Assembly (NCBI GenBank): GCA_032622095.1
Contig: CP136066.1
Span: 62,776,609 to 62,840,608 of the forward strand
DNA: 64,000 nucleotides
Source of the DNA: Siphonodentalium dalli
Taxonomy: Eukaryota > Mollusca > Scaphopoda > Gadilida > Siphonodentaliidae
Direction: 5' to 3'
Below are positions 44,128 to 56,871 of the stretch, piece after piece. The stretch's first letter is position 1. Each line of letters opens with the position of its first letter. Under the pieces are notes generated by a model. The model did no database searches. It worked only from the letters and a program-made list of their open reading frames with translations, and was not told the origin of the DNA. A program made the position numbers and the translations under genes.

Positions 44128-44594
44128 GTGGTTTTTTCCTTGTGTTCAGTTTATTTATCACCTAATTTGCAGAAGATAAAATGCATAATTGAGGGAACTA
44201 AATTGGGTGAACACCTCCAACTTCATGTGAGGAACTTCAATGTGGTGGTGCTAGCCCACTGTGCACTAAATTCGCCTTCTTGGGACCTCATTCTGAAAAT
44301 GTCAGCACGGGCTACAGGCCGTACTGTTTGTCTGATCATGACATTTGTCATGGATGTTAATAGACATACTCTTTCTAGGCTTGGTTATTCATACTTTATA
44401 GACTCAGACAAAACAAGGGATGGACTGTCTTCCAGTGCATGGGTATGTGACAAATGCATTATATGCTCAGACAGACACCCAAAACTTGGGGAAATTAATG
44501 ATTTAGCTGACAGTGTAGCATTTTTCATTTGAAGAAATATCGTTGTTGGAATCTGATGATACGGTAACCATCAAATCGGATTATGTACCTTTAA
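44128..44594 (+). other. 134-codon ORF running into a TTAA-MITE end; function unknown
   Basis: The ORF (44128-44532) ends SSSAWVCDKCIICSDR; WVCDKC resembles the close of a PHD finger, and another frame just upstream reads PYCLSDHDICHGC. This hints at a decayed zinc finger like that at 43380-43508, but I cannot align the rest. Its last codons overlap DNA (about 44497-44594) that is the right end of a TTAA MITE also found at 47100-47199 and 62330-62406. Confidence 0.3.
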
Positions 44595-44880
44595 ATTATG
44601 AACAGACATTGGATGCAACAAAAAGCCAACATTGCAGATATATTCTGCATATCAGTGTTTCATGTTTTTATCATCCTATTTTGATCACCAAGACATGATC
44701 AATTACTAGGTATAAATTGTTGCATGAAGATTATGAGTCGCTTTAATCTGTCTCTTTATGGAGCAAACAATTTCTATATCAGTCCAAATATAACATGCTC
44801 CTTTCTCAGATTACTATGTTCCTAATAATTTGCTATTTATTTAAATGTAATGAGTTATGCACTGTCTCATCGCGGTCAAA

Positions 44881-46023
44881 TGCCTATTAGAAATATTTCA
44901 GCTGAAGACCCAGTTGCCGGCAAACCGACTGATGTTCCAGCTTTATAAGAAATGTTCTTTTCCAAGTGGGGGGGGGGCAGGGTCTGCAGAAAAGGTCCAG
45001 ACAGGGAAGGTTGGGTGGGTGGCCAGGGAAAATGTGTGACGCAATTTTTTCCAAACAACAATGGAATTATATAACTTAGTTTTGTACTGAGCTTATTTTT
45101 GCATCATTTCTGAGTATGATATGACCATATTAGTGACAATAGAACACTATGCATCACCAGGCTGGACACTCATGATTCGTCACATACATTTTCCGGTCAA
45201 TTTTATTTAAACTTGCCACATATGTATAGTACATGTACCATGGGAACCTGTGCACCTTCGATTATGAGGTCGTCTGATATTTTTGTGGAGTTATCCCCTT
45301 TTTCGTAACATGCAGAAGACTGACTGCCATGGGGGGTTTTTGTGGGGTGGGTCCCAAGTTGGCTTGGTGGATGGTCAGGTAGTGGAAATTATTTTTTTCA
45401 ACTTTCAAACCTGTGTCTGCAAATTTTGTCATGACCCCCTCCCCATTTCAGGTTTAACTTTGGAGATAGTGTTGAGTGTTGTGATCATTGCTGTATTTCT
45501 ATTGATGATATTAATATATCTGTCGATTGTAATTGTAACCACATGCTGATCTGTATGAAAAAGGCCTAGTAGGAATTTTCAGCTGAAGATCCAGTAGTGG
45601 TCAAAACCTACTGAGGTTCCAGTTTGTAAGAAATTTTCTTTGTTCGGCAGTAATGCTCTAAGTAATCGACTTCTTAACCACAGCAGAATTATGGGTAACT
45701 TTTCAGGATTTAGTTGGAGGAGAGCTTTCCGATGAATGGCAACAAGCCATATTTTCGACTAAATCCTGAAAAGTTACCCATAATTCTGCTGTGGTTAAGA
45801 AGTCGTTTACTTAGAGCATTACTGTATTAGGTATCTCATGGGATAGTATTGTGCTGCTTTATCATATTTTAATCTTATTGTGTATTTATTATTATGTAGG
45901 GAAGTGTTACACATATACTGCCTCATTCGGCCAAAGGCCTAATGGGATTTTTTCAGCTGAAGACCCAGTGACGTGACAAAACCGACTGACGTTCCAGCCC
46001 TGTAAGAAGTTTTCCTTTCCAGG
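44881..46023. repeat. Three spaced copies of an 85-bp unit
   Basis: Copies at 44881-44968, 45561-45645 and 45931-46023 share 'ttcagctgaagacccagt', 'caaaaccgactgacgttcca' and 'ttcttttccaagt'-like ends. They are separated by 592 and 285 bp of unrelated DNA, and the second is followed at once by the foldback MITE at 45648. Each begins right after a 'tttcag' acceptor-like sequence, so duplicated exons are conceivable; no frame is conserved in all three. Confidence 0.65.
45648..45824. mobile_element. Foldback MITE with about 70-bp arms, well preserved copy
   Basis: The left arm 'cagtaatgctctaagtaatc' through 'tttcaggatttagt' and the right arm 'actaaatcctgaaaagttac' through 'cttagagcattactg' are near-perfect inverses around a 40-bp loop. 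It is 177 bp long, the same as the copy at 43693-43869. No unambiguous target duplication was found. Confidence 0.85.
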
Positions 46024-46451
46024 TGCAACTTTGGAGTGTTGTATATACCATTCGGATATTCTATAACCATATCCATATTCCAAATCGTAATGTATATGTC
46101 AGATATATACATGTATTTGATTTAGTGATGAATCAATATAATATGAGCATAACTTTGCAGAGACCTATTGTAGATTCAATTTTATCGAGCTGTAATTAAT
46201 TTCAGCATGTATTATCGGTATATAATACAATACCTACTGTGCCATAGATTTCACATTCACATAATTGTTCTATTCCTTTCACACTTTTCAGTGAATGTCA
46301 AGATTATTTCTTCAACTAGATCGAGGGGTGAATGTTAAACATACAAGTGTTGTTTTTACCTGTTTTAGTATAATACCACTGTGGTATATATTCTTCCATG
46401 CACCATGACACTTGAGCACGTCATGCATTAGTTTATTGAAGCTTTTTTTTT

Positions 46452-46641
46452 TAATCCTGTGTCAATGCATTCTATTATGGTATGGTATATATGCGATTCT
46501 CCCATAGGGAGCCTTGCGTAATATAAGAGAATACATTACAATATTCACATTGGCCTTGTAAGCCAGTGCATTCTCTTTAATTTCTGAGGCTTCCTATGGG
46601 AGACTCGCATATATAAGAGAATTCACTGGCACAGGATATTT
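46452..46641. mobile_element. MITE (CCTGTG.CAATGCATTCT family), copy 2
   Basis: The left end is 'cctgtgtcaatgcattct' and the right end 'agagaattcactggcacagg', inverted termini of about 18 bp. Inside are two further 'ctcccatagggag' or 'ctatgggagactcgcatata' boxes. It is the uninterrupted version of the 43552-43905 element. Confidence 0.75.
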
Positions 46642-46802
46642 ATCATGCACCAACGCAGCTCCCGAAGTGAAAGGTTAACTGGAATGTGTCAGTGACACGT
46701 ACGTGTATGGGCGTGATAGCACGATAGTGTCACTGCACAATGATTAGCACTCACCCTACCGGTATGTTACTGGTGGGAAATGGCATGGTCTGGGGTCAGT
46801 CA

Positions 46803-47199
46803 TTAAGGATATATAATCCAAATTAAGCTTCTTGACCAAAATTACTATTTCTTTGGCTACAGTGGTAAAAAATATATTATTCAAGTTGAAGAACCCATCT
46901 CCATCAATACTCTGAGTTATAAGATATCAATTTTGAAATCTAGTGTTATTTTTCACCACTGAAATAATTGGAGGCCCATCAAATATTCGACAAACTGACC
47001 TACATATACTCTCAATACCAGATTGCATTGAAACATATGTTGATATATGACACGTTTAGGGAAATTTTATACTACAGTTGACAGAGGTTAGCATTATGTT
47101 TTGGCAATTAATAAATTTTGATAACTAATGCATCTTTTGAAGAAATGTTGTTGGAATCTGATGATACAGGGACCATCAAATCAGATTGTGTACCTTTAA
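46803..47199. mobile_element. TTAA-flanked MITE, family 2, copy 1
   Basis: It aligns end to end with 61957-62406, sharing 'ttactatttctttgg', 'agttataagatatcaatttt' versus 'agtaatcagatatcgatttt', 'cacgttt', 'gttgacagaggttagcatta', 'gaagaaatgttgttg' and the right end 'tcagattgtgtaccttta'. The outer TTAA tetramers are at 46803-46806 and 47196-47199. The left terminal repeat is more decayed than in the other copy. Confidence 0.72.
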
Positions 47200-47209
47200 T
47201 TGGTTTACG

Positions 47210-50200
47210 AAATGGTCAGACACCCGATGATTTATATCCATTCGTATAAATATTATTATGAAATGCAGAATTAAGTATAAGGACCATATTAAAAGGCCCA
47301 TTTAATTTTCTAGTGACTGATTATATATTTTATAATGCCTTGATATACAGTCTTAATAACAATGTATGATATAAAATATGATTAAACTACTATAATTCAT
47401 CAGCAGTATGTGTCCAGGAAGGTGCCCATAGAGAAATAGAAAACAGCTGAAATCATAGAAAGATTTTCCCCGTTATGGCTCCCAGAATTCAAACAAAACA
47501 TGTATTTTCAATGGAAGTGGGTTAACTTAAGATATATATTTCAAGATGTAGTTATTCCTTTCATTGAAAATAATGAAACTTGAGCACAGAACACAAGTCG
47601 ACATCTGGAAAAAAAACAGTTTATTGCACCTTTATATTTATAATTAAAATATGTATATAATATGTATATATTAAAAATTATGTTATATTTTAGAACACAT
47701 TCATGTTTGTTTCATTGTTTAACTAGTATTTAATTTATTTATGGAGAGACCATAGACAGTGTAAGAATTTCAATGATTCAGTTAAAGATGGTGTACCATT
47801 ATCTCTTCCACTTAATGGAACTTTCCTGTATAGATATGGGGGTTTAAACAAATTATGAGTCAGTCAGTGAGACCAGTCAGCTGGAAATAATTGTTTAATT
47901 AATTATTTATTAGGACAGTTTTTCCCCAGTTTATTATCTGTTACTGGTACATATACATGCACAATCAATCAATACAAATTTCAAGAAATTTTAGTGCACA
48001 TGTACCATAATTTTGTTTTAATGTTTAGGGTGCTTAAATTGGGGTCGGTCGGTTTATTTCATTGGCCTTACATTTTGATTTAAAAATTATCATTCAATCA
48101 TTTTTATATGAACTATTTCTAACACCAGACGATTCTCTAATGTTCTCACGTGTTTGGGAACAGGTCATCATCTTTAGTAATTGTTTCAAGTTGGAATTGC
48201 TCATCACATATCAAATTAGAAATATTTTTAAAAGTAATATCAGAACACAAAATTTTAATTAATATTCTAGAGGGGAATCTTTAAATAAGTAGCAATTCAT
48301 GTACTTCAGATGTCCCCTGTAATATAACTCAATGAATAATACATTGTATCTTTCAACAGCTTCTTTCTACCACCAGTAGATAACAAATATTAACTATTAA
48401 CATAACAAAATATTAGCTACTTTTACTACATAGTTATGGTGTGCTATGAAGAATGATGAACATTGTGCTATTAACCTACGTACATTATTTTTTATACTAT
48501 TTCTCTGTTGAACATAATATCAATATGTTTCAATGTTGAATAAACTATTAAACTGACAATAAGTATTTGAATAATTGTTGTACATGTACATGGAGGTCAT
48601 GAGTATAGTCCTTAAATGCAGAAACATGTTTATAAGTGATTGGTAATTATAAAAATCTAGTATAATATTTATAAACTAGGCATAGTGAGATTTTAAGTTA
48701 TTTTATAATTTCAACGGACAGATTTACTCATTCCATACATATACATATATATGTAATGGAAATAAATTGACTTTGTTCAGCCAATTACTGTATATCTGAA
48801 ACAAATAGAATGACATATTTTAAAGTATAAAATTTAATAAGTAACCTGAATTACAATCAATAAGGGTAACACCTCAATTTTTAATATTAGTTGTGGTCTC
48901 AAAGACTCAATACACGAGTCATGACAGCATAGACGGGGGGGGGGGTGGGTAGAATATGATAAAACTAAACTGACATGTTGTTAGTAATGTTACCAGTTGG
49001 TTACTAATACTAGTATATTATGAAAAACATAAAAATAAATGTTTTGGAATCGGCGATAAAACTAAACTGACATGTCTTTATCAGTACCGTGTACTTTAAT
49101 CATTTAATGTAAATTGTAATTTCAATACATTTATATTATAGGCCTTAAAATAAAATATATAAATATTTTTGCAATTTTACCAACGCAAATTCAAATTATT
49201 TCGACACGTACCGGCTGTCATGCTGTCACTTTGCCAAATAGGACTTCGATGAACACTGTCGGATACTATAGTGGCATTCCTATCAAAATTTTCCAATTTT
49301 CAATATATAAATTCAAATGATCGATTGAATTTCAACAAGCACCTTGCTGGCACTTTGCCGAATTCGGAGCACGTGCGTCCTGTGATTCCATTCGTCATGT
49401 CACGTGGTTTGCAAACCAAAAAAATTAACTGAAATAAAAATAACAAATCATAGTTATAAACATCTTTTCAGTTAATAACATTAATTAAATGTTACGTAAT
49501 ATTACAATTTAACTTAAATTTTTAAATAATATAATGTTGCTACCATGACGCCATACCGTAAGGTCAACTGGGGTTCAATAATGCTACATAGAACCGCTTC
49601 CGTGTTAAATGGAGTTAGGGTCATTATTTAATACACAATGAATATTCATCCAATTTTCAGGAATCCTGAAGCAAAGATTATGGTACATGCCCCACGAGAG
49701 ATTTGAGTTTCCTAATAAAGCGACGCTCTCTAAATAGTTCAATATTAACATTAATTGGTAATTGCCGAAAAGGATTAATATGGCAACCGTTTAGGGAGTC
49801 ATAAAGCAAGCGCTAACAACCGATGGTGCTTTCCTGTGTCATTTCTACCTTTCCGAAATTATGGGCACCTTTGTTCAACTATTTAAAATTAAAGTTTGGC
49901 TATTTAATTTACTTTGGTATGTAAGTTCCAAATTTCTATAAACCGCCCCTCGATCATGCATCCTAACATTTATCATGATGGACGAGGAAATCAGTACCTG
50001 TACAAATTAGACACACAGAACCTTAAACACCCCCTTCTCTTCAATGTTTATTACAGCTACCTTCCTCTTCCATCACGGTATGTATTCGCCTATTGTATAC
50101 TCTTATCATGTGAAAAGTTTTATGTATAAATGACGACAGAACAATCAGCCGTTTTACTATTCGGTGCTTTGTTGACTTGTAGATAGCCGTGGGTTCATAC

Positions 50201-50385
50201 CTTCCGGTTGTCAGTTGATTTATCATACTGGTTTGTATCTGACAGTCCGGTGAGCCAGTGTGGCGTCAGTGCACCCCGTTTGAAGTTACTAGATCCGACA
50301 TAAAACAAAACAATCATCGATAACTTGTCGAAACTCCGCCGTATGTTATGTTCGTGGAATCCTTTATATAAGATTATATAAGATT
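47210..50385. other. AT-rich stretch, no recognised gene
   Basis: Only short ORFs without motifs occur (66 codons at 48062 and 71 at 49914). Visible items are a G run at 48936-48946, a 24-bp duplication 'gataaaactaaactgacatg' at 48958 and 49055, and the 49541-49612 piece that is the inverse of 22370-22440. I see no element ends. Confidence 0.4.
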
Positions 50386-50389
50386 ATAA

Positions 50390-53300
50390 GATGTTTTATT
50401 ATGTCAACCAAGACGCCTATACAGGCAGGATAATTAAGTGGTACAAGTATCAGTTACATATAAACAGTGATTGCAATGATTATACAACAATAACATACTA
50501 GTAAGAAAAGAAGTGAATACTTAAGTGAGGTTACATATCAAGACATGACAGCTGTACAGACTCAGTTTGTACTCCGAGAATCGAGGATCTTAATTTAAAA
50601 AGACGATCAATAAGGACACATATCTTACTCATGAACAACTCATAAGCCATATAAACTGTTCTTCGTCATTCAGTTTTTTTATGTTAGGGAATTTGGTGTA
50701 CAGTTCGTCTAGGATAGGTTCACGTATTTGAATCAATGAGGGGCATTGTAACATAAAATGAAGCTCGCCCCCTTGACTCGTTACGTTACACATAATTGAC
50801 AAGTTCTATCCTGTTCATCAATGTCCAGATAGCGGTCGGTTTCAATTTCAACTTTGTGGGAACTGGATTTAAGTCGCACCAGAAGGCGTCTTTGGTTGAA
50901 TTACCCCAAGTAATATATTGTTCAAGCCTAAAATTAAACTTGAATGTTCTATACGTCCTCAACTTATTTCTTTGACCAGGTTTACTACGAATATCATTAA
51001 AGATATCATTGTACCAACATTTGTCGTATATGCTCCTCAGTAGGCTAATTACATTCAGTTTTTAGTAAGATTTGTCTTCCCATTGTTATCAATTAGTGAC
51101 ATTTACTTCTTGTTGTATTCATCTAATAATACCAACAACGTCCTTATAAATCCAACCCAGGAATTTCCCTCTTTGTTAGCAAGCTCAGTAGATACATTGA
51201 AAGCATTCGTGATAAGAGTATATTTAGAGCCTTTTAATGTTTCATAGTAATTTACCATATTATGCAGAACGCTTAACATCAAAGGATATCTACCTGTGTC
51301 CCACATGGTAGCCAAATTAGATGATTTTTGTCGCAGTCCTAGAAAATACTTGCACATATTTAGTCGGATTTTATCAGGTTTAAATTTATCGCATAAGCTG
51401 AAAAGGAACCTATAGTCAGTAGTCCTGTTGAAGGACTTGTAATTGTCAGAATAACCCCAAATTTCACTGCCGTAAAGTATTACCGGTTTAACTGTGTGAT
51501 CAAATATGTGGGTAAGTGTTGTAAATTTTTGGTATTTTGCTATCGCTAAAGGTTTTACTAAACTTAAAAAAAGCTCGGAGACCTTTAGCATAAGTGTCAT
51601 GTCTTGCTGCAGAAAAAGTTCCATTACAGTGAAATAATACACCAAGATATGTGTAAGTGGGAGTTTTTGATAACATTGTTTTGAAAATAGAATTTGTTAT
51701 AATTGTCCATTCTTCCAGCTTTATTAAATACTACAAATTTAATGCTAAGACCCCAATCAATACAGTAAGTAACTAATTTATTGAGAATTGATTGAAGGCC
51801 CGCCTTAGACTTCGAGAAGATGACCAGGTCGTCGGCGTATAGTAAGCAGTTCAAATGTATTTGTCCCAAACTAATGTCTGTATAATTTGATTGTATTGCA
51901 CCAGGGAGGTTGTTTATAAAAATATTAAACAGAGTAGGGCTTAGTGAATGACCCTGTCTCACTCCTACTTCAGAGTCAAAAGGGGAAAAGAGGTCAGTAT
52001 CATTTTTAACTCTTAGTGTATTTCTTTTGTACATACTTTTGATTACTTTATAGAATATGTCACGAACTCCGATGGATCTTAGTTTGTATAACAACCCCTC
52101 GTGCCATACCGTGTCAAAGGCCTTCCTGAAGTCGATGAAACATGTGAATAGCTTCTCTTCTTTATTTTGTGCATACTTTTCGATAAGAGTCTTCAGTACG
52201 AACATGTGATCTACCGTTCTCTTCTCCCGACAAAAACCAATTTGTTCCTTGCAAATTATCCCACGTGATTCTAAGAATTTTGATAGTCTGTTAAGTATTT
52301 TAGTGAAAAGCTTACAAAGTGAACTGCTTACTGCAATACCCCGATAATGACCTGGTGGTCTCGACTCCCTTTTTTGTAGATTGGAGTAATTAGGCTCTAT
52401 GTCCATACACTGGGAAACATACCAGTAGTTAAAATTTGATTAAAAATATTGGTCAGAGGGCCAAGGAGTTCAGGATATGATTATTTTGTTATTTTTGAGA
52501 GCTTTCATATTAACAATAATTTCTTCAGAGCCGATAGGATAATCAAGTTCAGTAAATATAGCTTGCTCCTCCAGAGCTGGAAGTAATTGTGAAATGTCTA
52601 GCTTCCCACCCTCGTTGTTAGCATTAAGTAAGTTGCTGAAATAGTCTGACCAATCATCAGTAGAGTTACTACTCCCTACGTTATTGTGAACATCGGACGA
52701 CCTAAGCTCAGAGAGTAGAGACCAGAAAGCTTTTGGAGTTGAGCTCTTGGTGGCCTCAAGTTTATCTAATATGTTCTGGCGATGTTCCTTATATTTTCGT
52801 TTCCGGGTTTTGCGGTATAATTTTTGGCTTCCAGAGTGCGTCTCATATTTGTCTGGAATATGTCAAACCATTTAGGTTTTAAATTCTGTATGGGTTTATT
52901 TTGACGGTGCCGTGAGATTTTTTCTTTAAACATTTATCAGCAGCTTCACATAGGATACTGTTGAAAGACTGGGCTAAATCATCAATCGCAGTGGAATGAT
53001 TATTTTGTACATCTAGTAATCTGAGTGTAGGAATTTTTCAGTATTGCAGGAAAAAGTTTTGATGAATGGTAATTCTAGAAGTATTTATCAGGTAGTGGAC
53101 GGGTGACATGATTATCATAATTTGAGGTTAAGACTAAATTAACATGCAATATCAATGTTGTTTGACAATGGTCTGAAATTAAAGCATTTAACTCGTGCAC
53201 ATGAAACCAATTAATAAAAGGTAAGAGATGTTTCGACAACAAACTGTAATCGACAACGCTACTACCCCGAGGGGAGTGACATGTCAGTTTTCCAGAAAAA

Positions 53301-53815
53301 TCTCCATTAGTTCTACCATTTAATATTTTCAAACCTGTTTGGAGACACATGGCAATCAGAGACCTGCCCCTTTCAGTTACAGTGTAATCTTGATTGTTTC
53401 GAGAGTACACATGTATATCAAGTTCATTTTGAACAAATTCAGGAAGGTGATCATTACCTTCAGTCGTATCTGTCAAATTCCCGGTCCGAGCATTAAAATC
53501 ACCAAATAAAATAGACTCACCTATGGACGAGTATTTTTTAAAGTCATCCATAATACTAGCTAAAATGTTCTTATCAAGCCTCCGAGAATATGGCGAATTC
53601 TCCGGTGGGTTATATAGAAAGTAGATGTAAATGTCTGTTGGTATATTGAAGAAATCATGGCATACTTTAAGCCAAACATAGTCATTAGAGGTCACAGGTT
53701 GGTATGTTATACCCTTTCTGATATTATCTTTGATATAAATGGAGAGGCCTCCATAATGTTTTTTAGACTTTGGCCTGATAATATGAAAGGCTTTATATTC
53801 TTTATTTAAATTCGG
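50390..53815 (-). pseudogene. APE-type non-LTR retrotransposon (jockey/CR1/I-like), frameshifted
   Basis: LINE enzymes nick DNA and reverse-transcribe their RNA into the nick. On the minus strand the order is as expected. The endonuclease comes first (53815-53075), with GGLSIYIKDNI, FGDFNARTG near 53490 and ISDHCQT near 53175. A linker (about 52800-52450) spans several frames. The RT follows (52406-51624), with AVSSSLCKLFTKILN, FIDFRKAFDTVWH, GVRQGHSLSPTLFNIFIN and LLYADDLVIFSK. A post-RT region (51645-51103) has VKPVILYGSEIWG and LATMWDTGRYPL, and a C-terminal end near 50750 has LHFMLQCPSL. At least four frame breaks make it inactive. The 3' end is marked by a tandem 'tataagattata'-type tail at about 50366-50395. 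The N-terminus is cut at about 53815, next to a palindrome. The clade is not certain. Confidence 0.85.
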
Positions 53816-53854
53816 AAAATCTCAGAAAAGCATATTGCCCCAATATAGGGTTTC

Positions 53855-54018
53855 ATATATAGAGGATATGAAATGAGTGTTTCTCTCATATGATATTTGT
53901 GAAACGAGTCTAAGAATTTTCAGTTTTCTCGAGCCTCTGGCGAGAGAAAACTGAAAATTCGTGACGAGTTTCATAAATATCATATGAGAGAAACACGAAT
54001 TACATATTCTATTTATCA
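53855..54018. repeat. Long palindrome / foldback element
   Basis: Left arm 'gtgtttctctcatatgatat', 'ttgtgaaacgagtc', then 'ttttcagttttctcgagcct'; right arm 'cgagagaaaactgaaaa', 'gacgagtttcataaatatca', 'tatgagagaaacac'. The core 53878-53996 is nearly perfect with a tiny loop at about 53936-53940. The arms extend with lower identity to about 53855 and 54018. An arm-like piece recurs at 54226-54252. It would form a hairpin of about 60-80 bp. Confidence 0.82.
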
Positions 54019-54381
54019 TATAACACCTATAAATTGATTATGATGTCCAAAACGCACACAAATCACTAAATAGCTATATGACATCGGCAGCAAAAGGTTA
54101 ATGTGATGTCACTTCATTGCACCTGTAGCCCAATTACACCGAGTGACCTAGCAGAAATAATATAGATATAGTGCGCTATTCTGTTCTCAGTTTATGACAT
54201 TATATCGTATGTTTATTAGATAAATACGAATTACATATTCTATTTATCGTATAACAATGTCCAAAACTATATATTTCAAGATTATAATTGCGAGTTTGTG
54301 TTAAAATTATTGGGTATAGGACGAAGAATTGGAATTTCCAGGAATATTTTAATAGTACAACTGAACTGGTGACAATTTTAT

Positions 54382-55965
54382 TCATCGACAAAAATCACTG
54401 GAATTTTTAATCATTTGTGCAAAATTGTTGATGTTGACAACACTTATTTTAATCAGAGTCTGTGTCGAATATATCACACGTCGGCGTTTCGCTTGTTTGG
54501 GACTGGCACCGTCTTTTCCATGGATGTGAACCTGGATAGATCCGCCTTCAATGTTTCCTGCGAACAATGTGTGCACACCACCGGAAATATGTAGAACTTG
54601 GCTGTTTGATTCTGATTTGGATTGTAAATTGCAAGTGGGAATTTGCGTAGTTGGCGCTGGGATGTTCATATTGGATTCTGTTCTAGTGGAAAGAATGTTC
54701 GAAATATTCCTGTGCTGTTGGTCGTTTATATGGCTGTAGTTGTTGATCGACTGAATGTTTTTGTGGCCACTGATCTGCATAATTTGATTTGCGGGGACGT
54801 TATTTTCGGACAATTATTGGATTAGGTGCTTCCTGACGATATGGTTGGATAATCGTTTCACTTTGGATAATCCGGCGGCAACTGCCATGCGGGACATTGT
54901 CGATGTAAGTTTATTTCGTCCAATCGGCTGTTTTTTAAACCATTGATCACCGATATGCATCGACGATTGACGAGTGTGGGTGGCTAAGTAGAACGGGTCT
55001 GTTTTTCGCGAGAAGCCGATTGGTCTCTTTGACGTGTATACCTTGTACATTTCCACTGGACATCTTGCTGGTGTTTCCGGGGTCGACCACATTTTAGGCT
55101 TCACGACCCGCACATCCCTTGGGTTTTCACCTTGTCGTGTTTTCGTTTGTCTTTCTGTAAATTCCAGAAATGCGTGACCACCTTAATCTGAACTTAATTC
55201 CAAATCTCCCCAGCACATGTTTCTGTGTTCGTCGGAACCTCTCAGGCCGAAATGCACAGAATTGTTGAACCACATGGTGTTTATTAGGGATTCTGGGGTT
55301 GTTTTCCCGAACTGATCGCATTCCCATAATTTGTCCACCTCGTCGTCTGTAATGGCGTCAGATTTTCTGGGCTTGTTGCCTTTTCCATCACGTTTAAGCA
55401 ATTTAAGTTTCGCGTTTATGACATCTCGTACTTTCGCAGATGACTGCCAACAATTGTGTGTTGGTAATTAAATCGGCGCAATTGGCGATCAAAGCTACTC
55501 ATAAAACATCGTAGCGTGGAAGGTTCATAGTTTGTCCCATCTGGTTTTTTTCAGCTCAATGAAGAACTTGCACAGAATTGGACATAATTCATTTGGGGGG
55601 ATGTTTTGCATTTCACGAGTTTCGCCACGTGAAGTTAGGAATGCCCGAAGAATTTTGACATCGTAATGCATTTTTTGCAACGTGTTTTTGTTGCTTTGTT
55701 GCAATACGAAATTGTTGATGTCGTCACCGATAGTCGTCTGCAAATTCGGCCTACTTTCACTTCGATGCGTCGATTCCAACTTTAAACGATCCTCCGATAC
55801 AGTGGCCTCGTAATCTATCCCATCGATGGACACCGCATACATATCCCCCGATGTTGAAGCAATGCATCGGATAACTGTCGCCACCCCTCCATCGTCTAAG
55901 ATAACTTTATCGCTTGTAGAAAATTTCGGCATCGCGTTGATTCGTGTATTTGTTTTGCTTTTCAA
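54382..55965 (-). pseudogene. Crypton-type tyrosine recombinase (DUF3504-like), pseudogene
   Basis: Cryptons move with a tyrosine recombinase. One minus-strand frame carries nearly the whole protein. The N-terminal part has DDGGVATVIRCIASTSGDMY (a small beta domain). A core-binding region follows (SNKNTLQKMHYDVKILRAFL). An 85-bp stretch (about 55524-55440) is readable only in another frame (YEPSTLRCFMSSFDRQLRRF), so two indels compensate. The catalytic part has WFNNSVHFGLRGSDEHR (Arg near 55245), LSNHIVRKHL (HxxR near 54845), ISGHKNIQSINNYSHI (His near 54765, Tyr near 54735), and a Ser/Asn-rich tail ends with KQAKRRR. In-frame stops lie at about 55182 and 54814. All four conserved catalytic positions are still encoded. 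Similarity to DUF3504 / QRICH1-ZMYM2-like Crypton-derived proteins is clear. Confidence 0.85.
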
Positions 55966-56100
55966 AAATAGTTCTATTTTGATTGACGCGCACGAATTTT
56001 ACCTGCATTTAGTCAGAGATGCGGCTCGGCCCCCGGCTGCCATTCAGCCAATCAGAACACACTTTTTGTCAAGAAACCAATCAAATTATCGGAAGGTGAT
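55966..56100 (-). promoter_or_regulatory. Possible promoter of the Crypton-type gene
   Basis: Directly upstream of the minus-strand ATG at 55965 the DNA becomes locally GC-rich (about 56018-56040). It contains an inverted CCAAT (GATTGGCTG on the minus strand, about 56046-56054). This would suit a TATA-less promoter, but I have no further support. Confidence 0.25.
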
Positions 56101-56239
56101 ATGAATTAGTAATTGATATGAAATTGATTTATGACATAGTTTCCAACGTAAATAATGATTGAGTCATATGATAAATATTTATATTTATGTTTGGGATTAA
56201 TGTGATATATCAAATGATAATAAAATACATGTATGTAAA

Positions 56240-56434
56240 CAGACGCAAAACTGATGTAACACGAGAAGGTTCTTGTTTACGTACACCATCGTACGTCCGG
56301 ACGACAATATACTATTTACGCGCTGATTATGTTTGGCATATGAACAAAACAATATATATTTTTATATTCCTTCCGTTGATGGCGATTTGAACAAATATGA
56401 ATATTTCTGCAACGAACGCCGCCCGTGCCTTTAA
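56240..56434. mobile_element. TTAA MITE, family 1, partial third copy
   Basis: The right end 'gaacaaatatgaatattt', 'cccgtgcctttaa' (TTAA at 56431-56434) matches the ends of the 502-bp elements at 30960 and 58490 and can be followed leftward to about 56300. The left terminus is not recognisable. Confidence 0.6.
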
Positions 56435-56574
56435 GTGACTATTGTTATCTCTCCTTGAATTTCACATAACATCAGCTTTCATTGTGTTCGTGTCATCTTC
56501 TAACTAGCATTTAGCTAAATTGTGTTACATTTATCTTTCTGCTCAAAACATTTCGCACAACTGAATCAGATTTT

Positions 56575-56866
56575 ATCCCAGCCTGTTCTCTCGAAAACCC
56601 GCACATTATCTGCTTATAATATAATTTGTTTAGGTCGATAATCTGAATCGCCTCATTTTAGTCGACAATCACTGAACATGAAAGGGTTTTTTAGTCACAT
56701 TATCGACTCGGTTCATTATATGCGGACAATGACACAAATAAACCAACTCACGACTTATCAGGTGTGCGTTCTTTAAAATGTGTTTCACTCTGGCCCGCGC
56801 CATAAAACGGAATAACGGATATGAGTCCATTATCTACTTATTTCAGAATCAGATAATCCAATATCA
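56575..56866. repeat. Inverted-repeat arm, left (partner 62588-62900)
   Basis: From 'cagcctgttctctcgaaaa' to 'tcagataatccaatat' it matches the reverse complement of 62588-62895, sharing 'ttataatat.atttgtt', 'accaactca', 'ttaaaatgtgt' and 'aataacggatatgagtcca'. The pair lies 5.7 kb apart. Confidence 0.72.
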
Positions 56867-56871
56867 ACCTA

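Noticed and set aside
48062-48262. 66-codon plus-strand ORF in the 47-50 kb gap
   Set aside because: Hydrophobic AT-rich translation with no motif, splice context or second copy.
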